Positions 1 through 10,365 of a stretch of 64,000 nucleotides of DNA are shown one piece after another. The translations under genes and the position numbers were made by a program. Position 1 is the stretch's first letter, and the number at the start of each line of letters is the position of its first letter. The DNA lies in contig CP089462.1 in the NCBI GenBank assembly GCA_026636295.1, positions 992,001-1,056,000 of the forward strand, read 5' to 3'. The notes beneath the pieces are model-generated. The model saw only the letters and a program-made list of their open reading frames with translations, was not told where the DNA came from and made no database searches. This stretch comes from Medakamo hakoo (Eukaryota > Chlorophyta > Trebouxiophyceae > Coccomyxaceae).

Positions 1-2199
1 GCACTGAGTACAGGTACTGGAGCGCGGAGTCGGCGGGCCCGGCGAGGATGGGCCGGGCGCGGGCGTCCAGGGCGCAGGCCGGCGCGCCGTCCGTGCCGGT
101 CGTGTTGGCGCCCGCCGTGGATGTGCCCGCGGCCGCGGCCGCGCTGTTTTTGAAAAACAGGCCACCGTGGGTCGACCCCGCCTCCAACAGTTCTTGGGCG
201 ATGCATTGCAGCACGGTCCGCTTGAACAGGGAGGAGGACGCGTAGCGCTGGACGCGCTGGACGACGGCCAGGGAGAGCGGGCGGCCGGTGGACCGTTCGG
301 ACGACTTGCCGCGCAGCCAGGGGTGGGCGAGCGCTTCGACCGCGGTCGGCCGGTCGGCCGGGTCGCGGGCCAGGAGCGTCGCCACGAAGTCTTTGGCCTC
401 GTCCGAGATGCCGTCCCACGCGGACCCGGACATGGACAGCTTGTCCGTGAGGATCGACTTCCAGATCTTGGCCAGGGACGGGGACGCGGGGCACTTGCGG
501 TCGTCAAAGGGGAAGCGCCCGCTCAGCAGTTGGAAGGCCATGACGCCCGCGGCCCAAATGTCGGCTTCGGGGCCGACTTTGGACCCCAGGACTTCCGGCG
601 CCATGTACCAGGGCGTCCCCTCCAGGCCCAAGTCCTCCCGGGGCGGGCCGCCCTTGTCGAACGGGACGGCCAGGCCAAAGTCGACGGCCTTGAGCGGCGC
701 GCGCTCGTCGCCCGACAGCAGCATGAAATTGCCGGGCTTCACGTCCCGGTGCAGGATGCCGGCCGCGTGGCACTGGGCCAGCGTGCGCAGCACGGCGCGC
801 ATGTACGACGCCACCGTGCGCTCGGAGTAGTGGCGGTCGCCGATGGCGTGCCAGAGCTCGCCGCCCGCGCACAGCTCGAGGACGAGGTGGACCGCGTCGT
901 CGTCCTCAAACACGTCCTCCAGGGACGCGACGTTGAGGCCGCCGCGCAGGCGGCGGAGGACGTCGACTTCGCGGCGCAAGGCCGCGGCGTGGCCGGCCTT
1001 TTTGGCGTCGGAGATGGCCGGGTCGCGGAGGACCTGTGTGGGATGGAGTGGAGTGGTGGGAGGGGGGGAGGCGTGAGTGGTTCAGGAGCGCGCGCGGGGG
1101 GGCGGGTGGTTCTTTTCCATGGCGACGCGCGCGTGTGTCGGTGCGTTTTTTAGGTCAGGCTCGCGTCGCGGGCGCGCCCTCAGACTTGCCCACCCACCGC
1201 ACCCGTGCCCAAGGCCCGCGCTTGGGCGTGTGGACCGTGGTGGAGGCGTGTGAGGATGGTGGCGGACCGGGCCGGGCGGGCAAGGCACCGGCGCAGGCGC
1301 CTCGCTGGCAGAGCGCCTGCCGACCGCTGACACTTCCGACAGCCGCACCGGGGCGAGGGGGGTTCCAACCACGCCCATTCACGCATGGTTGTGGAGCGAG
1401 AGACCCACACTATGCACTCAGAGCCACGGGCACAGGTTTGCAGCTCGGCAAGCCTCGGCGCGCACGCCGGCTTCCATGCGCGGTATCGTTTTTTTCCGTC
1501 GCCGCCACAAACGCTCGCACCGGCTTCAGCGCCGATGCCCGCGCCGAGCCGCGCAAACCCGCTACGCCCAAACCCACGCCATAAGACTGTCGCCCAGGCA
1601 TGTGGGCTGGCTTAGAGAAGGAGCGCGCCCCCCCGCCCGCCCTCCCCCCTCCCGCCCGCCCTCACCTTTGGAATGGACTTGCACGCAAACGCTTTGCCCG
1701 TCCGCTTGTCGGTCGCGACGCGGACGACGCCGGACCCGCCGGCACCCAGCAGCTGGCCCAGCTCGAAACGCTCCGTCAGGCCACGCGGAAAGCCCAGGTC
1801 GTGGACGGTCGGGTCGGCGGACCGGGCGGCGGCGGCGGCGGCGCCGGCCGCGCCCGGAGGGAGGGGCAGGACGTTGGACGACGCGCCGGCGCCGGCCTGC
1901 TGGGCCGGCGCCGCGCCCGCGGCCCCGTTGGGCGGCGTCGCCGCCCCGCTGCCGCCGCCGCCGCCCAGGGCGACGCGCTTCTGGGACCCCGTCGTCGACG
2001 CGGGAGCTTCGGCGACCGCCGGGTCGGAGGCCGGCGCGGCGGCGGGCGCGGCGGAGGCCGAGGTCCGGGCCAGCCCGCCGCGGACTTGTTGGTCGGGGAG
2101 GACCGGGGCGGGCGGGCGGGCCTTCTTCTCGTTGTTGCCGAACAAGCGGCCGGCCGCAGACTTGAGGGCCTCCATGCGTGATGTGATGGTGGCGACCAT
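1..2199 (-). CDS. CDPK-like serine/threonine protein kinase (5' part; gene runs off the window)
   Basis: Calcium-dependent or CDPK-related protein kinase, expected to phosphorylate Ser/Thr. Exon 1 is 2199-1666 and exon 2 is 1033 to the window edge; the 632-bp intron (GTGAGG...CAG) is in phase 0. A low-complexity N-terminus of about 140 residues precedes the kinase domain. The domain has the Gly-loop GAGGSGVV near residue 150, Lys in AFACKSIPK, Glu in RREVDVL, HRDVKPGNF, DFG in AVDFGLAV and APE in YMAPEV. After the last kinase helix (HPWLRG) comes a segment like the CDPK autoinhibitory junction (LAVVQRVQRYASSSLFKR). The EF-hand half would lie beyond position 1, so Ca2+ dependence is inferred from the junction. 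It is divergent with the MutY gene. Start chosen as the first ATG of the reading frame. Confidence 0.82.
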
Positions 2200-2522
2200 G
2201 TAGCAGCGTTTTTTTTGGAACGCTGGATGAGAACAGAGGTGTGAGAGGGGAGGGCAGGGGGCGAACAGAAAAAAAAGAGGCGCGGCCCGCACGCCGTGGT
2301 CTCCGGTCCCCCCATCATCACTCCCTCTCTCTCTCCCCTTTCCGCGCCCGTCGCTCCACACCGCCCGCCACCCTGCTGCGCCTGGCCCGCCTCGCGTGCC
2401 GGGCGCCCAGTCTGTCCACAGCCAGCCGGGCGGAGCGAATCGGTCCGCCGCCGCCGCCGCGCCGCCGGTCTTTGTCTTTGATGGCTGCGTCGGCGCCGCC
2501 GCGCGCGGGTCCGCCAACCGCC
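2200..2522. promoter_or_regulatory. Divergent promoter region, kinase / MutY
   Basis: Spacer of about 320 bp between the kinase ATG and the preferred MutY ATG, containing pyrimidine runs and A/T-rich patches. No TATA box is obvious. It must hold both promoters and both 5' UTRs. Confidence 0.5.
2204..2225 (-). promoter_or_regulatory. Hairpin just upstream of the kinase start codon
   Basis: A perfect 7-bp inverted repeat, CAGCGTT and AACGCTG, flanks an 8-nt A-rich loop in the sense strand. It ends four bases before the ATG of the kinase gene, so it would sit at the ribosome landing site if transcribed. Its function is unknown. Confidence 0.4.
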
Positions 2523-4207
2523 ATGGCCGACGTGGAAGACGCCGCGGCGCCGTCCTCCCCGGCCGTCAAGGCGTCTGATGAACCGGGCTTCACCCCGGAC
2601 GAGGTGGAGAAAGTGAGTTGGTGGTGCAGAGAGGGCGTGGCGGACGGAGAAAGGAGCACCGACGCATTCAAACCCGCCCCGACCCCCGACCATGCTCCAC
2701 CTCGACCCACCACCAGATCCGCTGCTCCCTGCTGACTTGGTACGACGCGTCGCACCGCCTCTTGCCCTGGCGCCGCAACCCGCACTCGTCCGTGCCCGGC
2801 GCTGCAGAGGGCGGCGCCCCACTCGACGCGCCTGTCAACGCCTTTGCGTACGGCGTCTGGGTGTGCGAAGTCATGTCCCAACAGACGCAGCTGGAGCGCG
2901 TGAAAGCGTACTGGAAGGCCTGGATGGCGCGGTGGCCGACGGTCGACGCGCTGGCGGCCGCATCCGACGAAGACGTGCGTGGGGCGTGGGCTGGGTTGGG
3001 CTACTACCGCCGCGCCCGGTTCTTGTTGGAAGGCGCGCGCCAGGTCGTGTCGGAGCTGGGCGGCCAATTCCCCATGTCCGTGGACGGCTTGCGCAAAATC
3101 AAAGGCATCGGCCCGTACACAGCCTCCGCCATCGCCTCCATCGCCGGCGGCGTGCCCACCGCGGTCGTGGACGGCAACGTCGTCCGCGTCCTGTCCCGCT
3201 TGCGGGCCGTGGGCGGGGACCCGAAAACCAAGGCGGCGGAAACCACGTGGGCCCGCCTGGCGGGCGACCTGGTCGACCCGGCCCGCCCGGGCGATTTCAA
3301 CCAAGCGGTGATGGAGCTGGGCGCGACTGTGTGCGTCCCCGCGGGCGCGCCTGCCTGCGGGTCCTGTCCTCTGGCCAGCGTGTGCGCGGCCCGGGCGGGC
3401 GCGGAGGCGGGCGGACCGCCCGTAACGGACTTCCCGGGCAAGGCCGCGAAAGCAAAGCAGCGCCCGGCCGCGGTGGACGTCGCCGTCCTGGAGCTGGTCA
3501 GGCCCGAGGCTCCCGGCGACCCGCTGGTCCTGCTGACCCAACGCCCGGAAGGCGGCTTGCTGGCCGGCCTGTGGGAATTCCCGACCGTGGAGGTGGCGGT
3601 GGACGAGGAGAGCGGCGACCCGACGGTGAGTGCGGCCGACCGGCGGGCGGCCGTCGACGCCCACCTAGCCGCCTTACTGGGCCGCCCGCTGCCCGCGCCG
3701 CGTAAGAAAGGCGAGCCGACGGAAGACGGCGACGTCAAGCCCGACGCTCCTCGCCTCCTTCGCCGCACCCCCGTCGGCGCCCTGACCCACGTGTTCTCGC
3801 ACATCCGCCTGGCGCTCAGTGTCGAGCACGTCGTGCTCAGCGCGGGTGGCGTGTGCACGGACCCCACTCCTGCCGTCGGCTCACCGGGCGAGCCGTCCTA
3901 CGTCCCTGCCATGCGGTGGGTGCCCGCGTCCGCCATGGCGGACGAGCCCGTCTCCTCGTCCGTCGCCAAGTGCTGGCGCCTGGCCGCGAGTGGGGGTGGG
4001 GCGGCCCGCTCGTCGGCCAAGCGAGCGGCAGGCGGGGGTGTCAGTGGCGGTCCGCTGAAAGCCGGTGGGGCGCCGCCGCCGGGCGGCGGGATCAAGAAAT
4101 TCTTCGCCGTGAAAGCGCCGACTGCCAGCGTGAAGAAGGAGGAGGAGGAGGCGGGCGGCGGCGGCGGCGGCGGGGTGAAGAAGGAGGAAGAGGAGCGGGT
4201 TGCCTGA
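2523..4207 (+). CDS. MUTYH: Adenine DNA glycosylase (MutY/MUTYH)
   Basis: Removes adenine mispaired with 8-oxoguanine in base excision repair (nucleus and/or mitochondrion). Exons 2523-2612 and 2717-4207, phase 0, donor GTGAGT; 526 aa. Visible features: catalytic Glu in CEVMSQQTQ, HhH-GPD region GIGPYTASAIASIAGG followed by catalytic Asp in VVDGNVVRV, and four Fe-S cysteines spaced C-X7-C-X2-C-X5-C (most MutY proteins have X6 in the first loop). The C-terminal half is the Nudix-like 8-oxoG recognition domain (LLTQRPEGGLLAGLWEFP; THVFSHIRLAL). The acidic/Lys-rich tail contains IKKFFAVK, resembling a PCNA-binding box without its Gln. An in-frame ATG at 2481 is an alternative start; 2523 has the better context (gccATGG). 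Confidence 0.93.
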
Positions 4208-4285
4208 ATTTGGAAAACGTCTCGGTCGTGGGTCTCACATCATCCAAGTCTCCTAGCCACGTCCGTTCCCCCCCCCCAAAAAACC

Positions 4286-5251
4286 ATGCACTCCCTCCGC
4301 CCTCCACCCACTCACGCCCGCCCAGCGTGTATCACACGCCCTGCCACACCCAGGAGTGTGGTCTCCAGGTCTAGCACCGGAGGCGATGCCCCGCAGCAGC
4401 CGTCGTCGTCGTCTCCAATTTCCGAAGACGTGCTCGCCCGCCTCCGCGCCGCGGAGGAGGAAGCCGCCGCCCTGCGCGCCCAGCTGGCCAACGTCAAGCA
4501 GGAGACGGCGACCAGCAGCGCCACTGACGCGCCGTCCACGCCAGGCGGGCCGCGCATTGACGGCAAGGGCCTGGCCCGCGAGACGCCCTTTGCGCCGCGC
4601 TCGGCCGCGGCGTCGTGGCTGTCCGAGTCGGCCGTCGACTTCATCACCGGCGGCGGGCCGGGCGAGGACGGCGGCCCGGCCTCCTCTTCTTCTTCGCCTG
4701 AAGCCGACGCCATCGTGCGGCGGCGCCTGCTGTTTGGCGGGGCGGCCGCCGCGGGCTTGGCGGCCTTTGCCCTGGTGCCGACCGACGCGCTGCGCCTGGG
4801 CCGCCCGGCCGCGCCGCTCTTCACGTACCTGACGCCCCTGGTCCGCGCGGGCCCCCTGCTCGACACGGCGCGCGCCCAGGCGTCCGAGGCCGAGTGGGGT
4901 GCGCTCGCCGCCACGCTGGCCGCCATCCAGGGCCCGCCGACGGAGGTGGAAGCCAACCTGCGGGCAGCGGCCGCGCACGCCGACGTGCCGCCGCGCGCCC
5001 GCGCTGCTGCGGCCGCCCTGGCCCGCGACGCCCTGGACGCCGTCGCCGCCATCGATTACGATTCCTACTTTGAGTCCGTCGGCTCGGTGGGCTTGCGTGG
5101 CGGTGCGCGCGAAAGACAGTTCGCCGACTTTTCCAGCGCGGCGGCCAAAGCGGCTGCCGGCAAAGTGGAAGAGTTTTTGTCTCTCATGCCGGCCGACGCG
5201 GTGGAGGCGGCCAGGGCCCGGGCGGCTGCCCAGGCAGGTGGAGGGTTTTGA
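4286..5251 (+). CDS. Plastid-targeted, possibly thylakoid-lumen protein of unknown function
   Basis: Single exon, 321 aa, not assigned to a family. The first 40 residues are Ser/Arg/Pro-rich and free of acidic residues until about residue 34, like a transit peptide. A short coiled coil follows (EDVLARLRAAEEEAAALRAQL). Near residue 145 there is RRRLLFGGAAAAGLAAFAL, a twin-arginine followed by a hydrophobic stretch, as in thylakoid Tat substrates. The C-terminal half is helical, ending DYDSYFESVGSVGLRGG...FLSLMPADAVEAA. It follows MutY by about 80 bp in the same direction and converges on ERO1. Lumen location is inference; a small plastid membrane protein is the alternative. Confidence 0.65.
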   Translation: MHSLRPPPTHARPACITRPATPRSVVSRSSTGGDAPQQPSSSSPISEDVLARLRAAEEEAAALRAQLANVKQETATSSATDAPSTPGGPRIDGKGLARETPFAPRSAAASWLSESAVDFITGGGPGEDGGPASSSSSPEADAIVRRRLLFGGAAAAGLAAFALVPTDALRLGRPAAPLFTYLTPLVRAGPLLDTARAQASEAEWGALAATLAAIQGPPTEVEANLRAAAAHADVPPRARAAAAALARDALDAVAAIDYDSYFESVGSVGLRGGARERQFADFSSAAAKAAAGKVEEFLSLMPADAVEAARARAAAQAGGGF

Positions 5252-5414
5252 GGGTGTGTGTGTGATAAATCAATCAATCGCCCGGAATTCTTTTTCTTCG
5301 AAACAACCTGGCCGCGGAATGGATGGATGGTAGTGCCGAAGGATGGTCGTGCCAGGGCACGTGCGTGATATGAACAAATGACATCGCTGGAATTCTTGCG
5401 TGACAACGCGGCCC

Positions 5415-5435
5415 TCCCTCTCTCTCTCTCTCTCT
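5415..5435 (+). repeat. (CT)n / (GA)n microsatellite at the ERO1 stop codon
   Basis: About ten CT dinucleotides on the + strand. In the ERO1 sense strand this reads TAG followed directly by AGAGAG, so the repeat starts at the stop codon and forms the first 3' UTR bases. Confidence 0.9.
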
Positions 5436-7106
5436 CTAGCCGCTGAACCCGAGCGCGGCGCCTAGACCGCCGTCCTCCCCTCCACCGTCCGCGAGCGTCA
5501 CCACCGGCGCCGGCACCTCCCCGGCGTCCAGCCGGGCCTCAAACGCCGCGACGGTTTTCACGGACCGGGCCAGGCGGTCGAATAAATTCACCAGGGCGAC
5601 GGCTTCGTTGCGTTCGAGCGTCAGAGGCGGACGGGACGGGTCGGCCACGCCGTCGGCGTCGGCCACCAGCACCTTGAGCGCGGTCGCGACTCCCAGCAAT
5701 TGCAGCTTCCCCCACAGCCGGCATTTCTCGCACCCGACGCAGTCCATGACGGCCGTCACGTTGCGGAAGGCCGCGGCCATGCCGGCGGTCAGAGGGGCGG
5801 ACGACGGCGAGTCGGCGTGGGCCAGGGCCTTTGCGCCGTCCCAGGGCGCGCCGCACACCGCGGCCAGGCCAGGCGAGGCAAGCAGGGCGCGGATAAGCCG
5901 GTGCTCGGCTTCGCCGTCGCCGTCGCACCCGCCGCGTGCGTCGCCGCCGACGCGGTAGTCCGCCGCTTCCAGCAGCGGCCCCGCCACCGCGACCGCCCGG
6001 GCCACAAACGCGTGCGCAAAGCGAAGGTTGGACCGGCGCCACGCGTGGTGCGGGCCGCCCAGGCGTTCCGCGTACAGCCCCAGGTTGGGGCCCCAGGCCC
6101 GCGCCCGCTCGTCCATGAGGTAGTCCGCCGCGATGTGGGCGGTGATGGACGCGTGCACGCCCGACATGATGCGGAAGAAGGTGGTGCGGGCGGGCGCGTC
6201 GCCGCACGCGGGCGCGCCCCCGTCGGCGGCGCTCTCCACGCCGCCCGGCCCCACGCCCGCAAAGCACGCCTGGGAGTAGATGAAATCCCACACCCGGCGG
6301 GCGGACGGGCCCTTGTACCCCGTGTACCGCTCCGGGTTCTTGGTCAGGTCGATGTACGTGTAGTCCCTGTCGGATGACGCGCCGCCGTCCGTGGCTTGTC
6401 CGTCGCCTCCAGCCATCCACGGGTTGTCGATCCCCTTCCACCCGCGGACGGACACCAGCCTCGCCCGCGTGGGCGCGTCCACCCACCGGTCCACGTCCGG
6501 GTCGGCAGCTAGGACAGCCGGGTCGGCCGGTCCACGCCCGCCGTCGGCTTCGAAATCGCCCAGGCGGCCTAGACGGCGGCACGACCCGTGCTCGGCCGGA
6601 GGCGCGCCATCCATTTCCGCGGCGGTGAAAGCGGGCGGCACGTCTCCCTCCGGGCACTCGCACACCGCGCAGTCTTGCAAGGCGCACATACCGTCCTCCT
6701 CACGCCAAAAGGGACAGCCGCACGTCAAGGAGACTTTGAAATACCGGAAAAACGGCGTTTGCACCAGGTCGCCCAGGATGGGCGCGAGCTGGGCGTTGGC
6801 GGATTCCAGGGCGGCGGCGGGGCAGCCGTCGCCGTCGGGCCAGCAGGACGAGGATGGGGACGCAGAAGCGTCGGCCGTGCAGGGCGCTGCGACCGCCGTG
6901 CTGGTCGCCCGGAAAAGCGCCGGCGACACGAGCTGCTGCCGGTTGAACGCGACGCCGGCCGCGGCCGCGGCGACGACGACGGCCAGGAGCAGCCAGCGCG
7001 GGGTGAGGGAGCTGGTCGCGGGCTTCTTAGCTGGGGCAGCGGGCTTGCGCGTGGCGGGCGTGCCGGCGCCGTTGGCGGCGGCGCGGGTCGCCTTGTGGGC
7101 GGCCAT
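5436..7106 (-). CDS. ERO1: ER oxidoreductin 1 (thiol oxidase)
   Basis: Single exon, 556 aa. ERO1 is a FAD-containing ER-lumen enzyme that reoxidises protein disulfide isomerase and drives disulfide formation. A signal anchor (RWLLLAVVVAAAAAGVAF) lies near residues 36-53. The shuttle cysteines are in CALQDCAVCEC and the active-site CXXCXXC is in DCVGCEKCRLWGKLQLLG. ERO1 hallmarks YTYIDLTKNPERYTGYKG, ARRVWDFIY and FFRIMSGVHASI are all present. Length fits the family. Start is the first Met before a basic N-terminus and the anchor. Divergent with the permease gene at 7519. Confidence 0.95.
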   Translation of the reverse strand: MAAHKATRAAANGAGTPATRKPAAPAKKPATSSLTPRWLLLAVVVAAAAAGVAFNRQQLVSPALFRATSTAVAAPCTADASASPSSSCWPDGDGCPAAALESANAQLAPILGDLVQTPFFRYFKVSLTCGCPFWREEDGMCALQDCAVCECPEGDVPPAFTAAEMDGAPPAEHGSCRRLGRLGDFEADGGRGPADPAVLAADPDVDRWVDAPTRARLVSVRGWKGIDNPWMAGGDGQATDGGASSDRDYTYIDLTKNPERYTGYKGPSARRVWDFIYSQACFAGVGPGGVESAADGGAPACGDAPARTTFFRIMSGVHASITAHIAADYLMDERARAWGPNLGLYAERLGGPHHAWRRSNLRFAHAFVARAVAVAGPLLEAADYRVGGDARGGCDGDGEAEHRLIRALLASPGLAAVCGAPWDGAKALAHADSPSSAPLTAGMAAAFRNVTAVMDCVGCEKCRLWGKLQLLGVATALKVLVADADGVADPSRPPLTLERNEAVALVNLFDRLARSVKTVAAFEARLDAGEVPAPVVTLADGGGEDGGLGAALGFSG

Positions 7107-7518
7107 CACAACAGGCGGTGTGTGTCTTCCCCGGAGAGGTGGGCGGAAGGGGTGCGACAGCGCGCAATAAAAAAGAGGCGCTCGAAGGTGGAAAACAGGC
7201 CACGCACGGGGCTGCAGGCCCTTGCGCCGCCCACGCGAGAGTGGAGACAAAGCCTGCGCGCTCCCAGTGGGCGCGGTGGGAGGCTGTGAGGGCACGCGCG
7301 AGGCGGCGCGCGAGAGGCCGACGAGGGGCCGCGCGGACGAATTTTATAATGAAGACAGGCGCTCGTCCTCGGAGCGCTCGCAGACCGCCCACCGAAGAAA
7401 ACAATGGGACGCTCCGGGGCGTGACGGAGGGCGTCTCCACACCCTGCCAACCCATTCCGCACCCTCCTCTGGCATCTGCAGAGTCCAGTCGACGCGCAGG
7501 CGCATCGCTCTGGTCGCA
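7107..7518. promoter_or_regulatory. Divergent promoter region, ERO1 / amino-acid permease
   Basis: 412 bp between the two start codons. A pair of A/T-rich patches (near 7165 and 7342) stand out in GC-rich sequence. No conserved element was recognised. Confidence 0.45.
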
Positions 7519-9219
7519 ATGCCGGCCGACGCGGAAGCCGGCGGACCGGCGACGGCAGCCACGCCGCCCTCGCCTCGACCCACCACTGCCTCGCCGCGTG
7601 CGCCTCAACCCGCCACCGCCTCGCCGCGTTCGCTCACAGCCCGCCTCTCTCGCACGCTCGACCGGCAGACGTCCATGTTCGCGCCGTCCTCCACGGCCAC
7701 GCCACGGGTGTTGAGCCTGCAGCGGTCTTTCCTGTCGGACAGGGACGCGGCCGCCCTGGTCGCGTCCGTGCTCGCGCACGACCTCCACCACCACACTAAA
7801 CCGCCCGGCCTAGAGCCAACCCGCGCGGGCACGCTCGCCTCGGCTGCTCTCACCGTATGCGCGGCTGTTGCGAGTTTCCCAGTCCTCTCCCTCCCATGGG
7901 CCGTCGCGTCCATGGGTTGGGCGGCGGGGATGACCGTGCTCGTCTTGTCCGGCTTGGCGACCGCCGCCCTGGGCGTCGGCGCGCTCGCCGAAACGGCTGC
8001 GGCTTTAGCTGTCCGCGACGCCGGCCGCCGCTACGACACCTACCCCTCCCTGACGGCCGCGGCGTTGGGCCAGCGCGCGGGCCACGCCGCAGCCGTATTG
8101 CAGGCGGTGACACTGGCCGGCACGCTCGTCGCGACGTCGCTCCTGGGCGGCGCGTCCATCAAGGCTTTGATCTCCCTCATTTCGGCCGGCCGCGCCTCGC
8201 TCCACCTGTCCGCCGCGATCTTTGTCTTCACGGGCGCCCTCCTCCCGCTGACCTGCATCGCGGACATGCACGAGTCCCGGTGGGTCCTGGGCATTGGGTC
8301 CGTCTCCTTTGTCGGCTTCTCCCTGATCAGCCTGGCGGCGTGCGTCCACCAGGCGGTCGTGCACCCGCTGCCGGCCGGCGAGCACACGCCACCTCCCGGC
8401 AGCCCTGCGTCCCGCGTTTTCGCTGGCTTAAACGGCTTGGGCGCCATCATCTTTGCGTATGGCATAGCTGTTGTGCCGGAGATTCAGGTACGGATGGCGT
8501 GCGCACGCGCGCGCGCGCGCACGCGCGCTCAACCCGAATGAAAAAAAAAAAACGCGCTCACCCTCACCCCTGGCTCACACTCTCTCCAGGCCGTCTTGCC
8601 CGACCCGGGCTCTGCACACACCATGCGCGCCGCGGCAGCGACCGCGTTCGGCGGCGCCATCCTGCCGCTGTACGCGGCGGTGGCGGCGGCCGGGTACGCG
8701 GCGTTTGGCCGGTCTTCCCACCCGGCCATCCTCGCGAGCTTGACCGAGGCGGGGACGGCGCCCGCCGCCCTGGGCGTCGCATGGGCCCTCGTCCTCGTCA
8801 ATTTAGTCGCACTATATTGCGTGTACGTCATGCCGCTGTTTGCGTGGATAGACGCGCGCGTGCTGCTGTGGAAGCGGAAAAAGGATGGAGGTGGGACGGT
8901 GGCCGCTTCGACGCCCGCGCGCACGGCCGTCCGCGTCGCCGGCCGCACCCTCCTCCTCCTGGCCACCGCCCTGGTCGGCGCCGCCCTTCCCTTTTTCGGC
9001 GACGTGATGAGCGCCCTGGGCGCGTCGTTCCTGTTCCTGGATTTCGCGGGCCCGGCTGCGTGCTACCTGGCGGTGGTGAAAACGGCCGGGAGAGGGTGGA
9101 GAGCCGCGGCGGCCGTGACATCGGTCGTGTACTGCATTGCCGGCGTTGCTGTGGTTGTGGCTGCGGTCAGGAGCATTGCGATCAACGTGAGGACGTATCA
9201 CTTGTTTGCCGACATGTAG
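7519..9219 (+). CDS. AAAP-family amino-acid permease
   Basis: Proton-coupled amino-acid/auxin permease family (AAAP) membrane transporter; substrate cannot be read from sequence. Exons 7519-8487 and 8590-9219, phase 0, donor GTACGG; 532 aa. A Pro/Ala/Thr-rich cytosolic N-terminus of about 110 residues is followed by about ten hydrophobic segments beginning LTVCAAVASFPVLSLPWAV, the position of the family's first helix. The fold continues across the intron (GLGAIIFAYGIAVVPEIQ | AVLPDPGSAHTMRAAAATAF) and ends with helices near FLDFAGPAACYLAVV. The T8 run just after the stop is 3' UTR. RNASEH2A starts only 75 bp downstream in the same direction. Confidence 0.85.
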
Positions 9220-9294
9220 TTTTTTTTTGGATGTTGGAAAGACAGAGGCTCACTGCCGCAAAATTGAAACGACAGCCGAAAGAAAGGAAGCACA

Positions 9295-10365
9295 ATGGAG
9301 CCGCCCGGCACCACGCCCGCCACTGCGGCCACGTCTCCACCGCCAGCCTGGTTCAAAGAACCATGCGTGATGGGTATTGGTGCGCGAGGCGCGGTGGGAT
9401 GTGCGTGTCGCGCGCACGAAAAAGCCGGGCGCATGCGCGGCCAACTCAAACCCGCCCCCCCTCTCCCATCAAAAACTCTCCACAACACAGACGAAGCCGG
9501 CCGCGGCCCCGTCCTCGGCTCCATGGTCTACGGCGCCGCCCTCGCCCCGCTTGCCGACAAGGATGCCCTGGCCGGCGGCCGTTTCGCCGACTCGAAAATG
9601 CTCACGGAAGCCGCGCGCGAAGCCGCGCACGCGGCTCTCTTGGCCGACCCGCGCCTCGCCTGGCGCGTCGCGGCTTTGTCCGGCCGCGCCATCTCCGCGG
9701 GCATGTTGGGCAAAGGAGGCGGGACGTCTTTAAACGCTTTGGCCTGGGATTCCACCTGCGCGCTGTTGGACGGTGCGTTGGCGGATGGCGCCGCCGTCGT
9801 CGAGTGTTTTGTCGACACGGTTGGCGACGCCGACGCGTGGGCGGCCCGCCTGGGGGCCCGCTTCCCGGGCATCGCCTTCCACGTCTGCCCCAAGGCCGAC
9901 GCCCTGTTTCCCATTGTGTCGGCGGCGTCCATCGTGGCCAAAGTGACGCGGGACCGGGAGGTGGCGGCACTCGCGGCCGCGGCGGCGGAAGCGGCGGCCG
10001 GAGAGGGTGGAGGAACTGCGGTGGCGCCGGCGCTGGGCCCCCCCCTCCCGATGGGGTCCGGCTACCCGGGCGACCCCCTGACCAAAGCCTGGTTGGAGGC
10101 CGCCATGCACCCGGTCTTTGGCTTTCCCGCCTGCGTCCGCTTCTCGTGGGCGACGGTCGAGGCGGCGCTCGCCCCACCGAAAGGCGCGGAAGTGAAGTGG
10201 GAGGACGACGAGGGCGCGCCCGGGGCTGGGCAAGCGCGGCTCAGCGGGTTTGGGAGGAAGGCGGGCGGGGGAGGGGAGCGGGACGGGGGCGGGCCCAGCT
10301 CGGCCGGCCCGGGCCGGCCGTCTTACTTCCGGGCGCGGCGCCTGCAGCGCGTCGCGCTGGCCTGA
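9295..10365 (+). CDS. RNASEH2A: Ribonuclease H2 catalytic subunit A
   Basis: Cleaves RNA of RNA:DNA hybrids and single ribonucleotides in DNA. Exons 9295-9379 and 9491-10365, phase 1; the intron splits the codon of the first catalytic Asp, giving CVMGI-DEAGRGPVLG. Other type-2 RNase H marks are the DSK box (FADSKMLTEAAREA), VDTVGDADAWAARL and KADALFPIVSAASIVAKVTRD with its catalytic Asp. About 319 aa, close to the eukaryotic norm. The C-terminal 60 residues are Gly/Arg-rich and specific to this protein. Its promoter must lie in the 75 bp after the permease stop or within the permease 3' end. Confidence 0.94.
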   Translation: MEPPGTTPATAATSPPPAWFKEPCVMGIGARGAVGCACRAHEKAGRMRGQLKPAPPLPSKTLHNTDEAGRGPVLGSMVYGAALAPLADKDALAGGRFADSKMLTEAAREAAHAALLADPRLAWRVAALSGRAISAGMLGKGGGTSLNALAWDSTCALLDGALADGAAVVECFVDTVGDADAWAARLGARFPGIAFHVCPKADALFPIVSAASIVAKVTRDREVAALAAAAAEAAAGEGGGTAVAPALGPPLPMGSGYPGDPLTKAWLEAAMHPVFGFPACVRFSWATVEAALAPPKGAEVKWEDDEGAPGAGQARLSGFGRKAGGGGERDGGGPSSAGPGRPSYFRARRLQRVALA

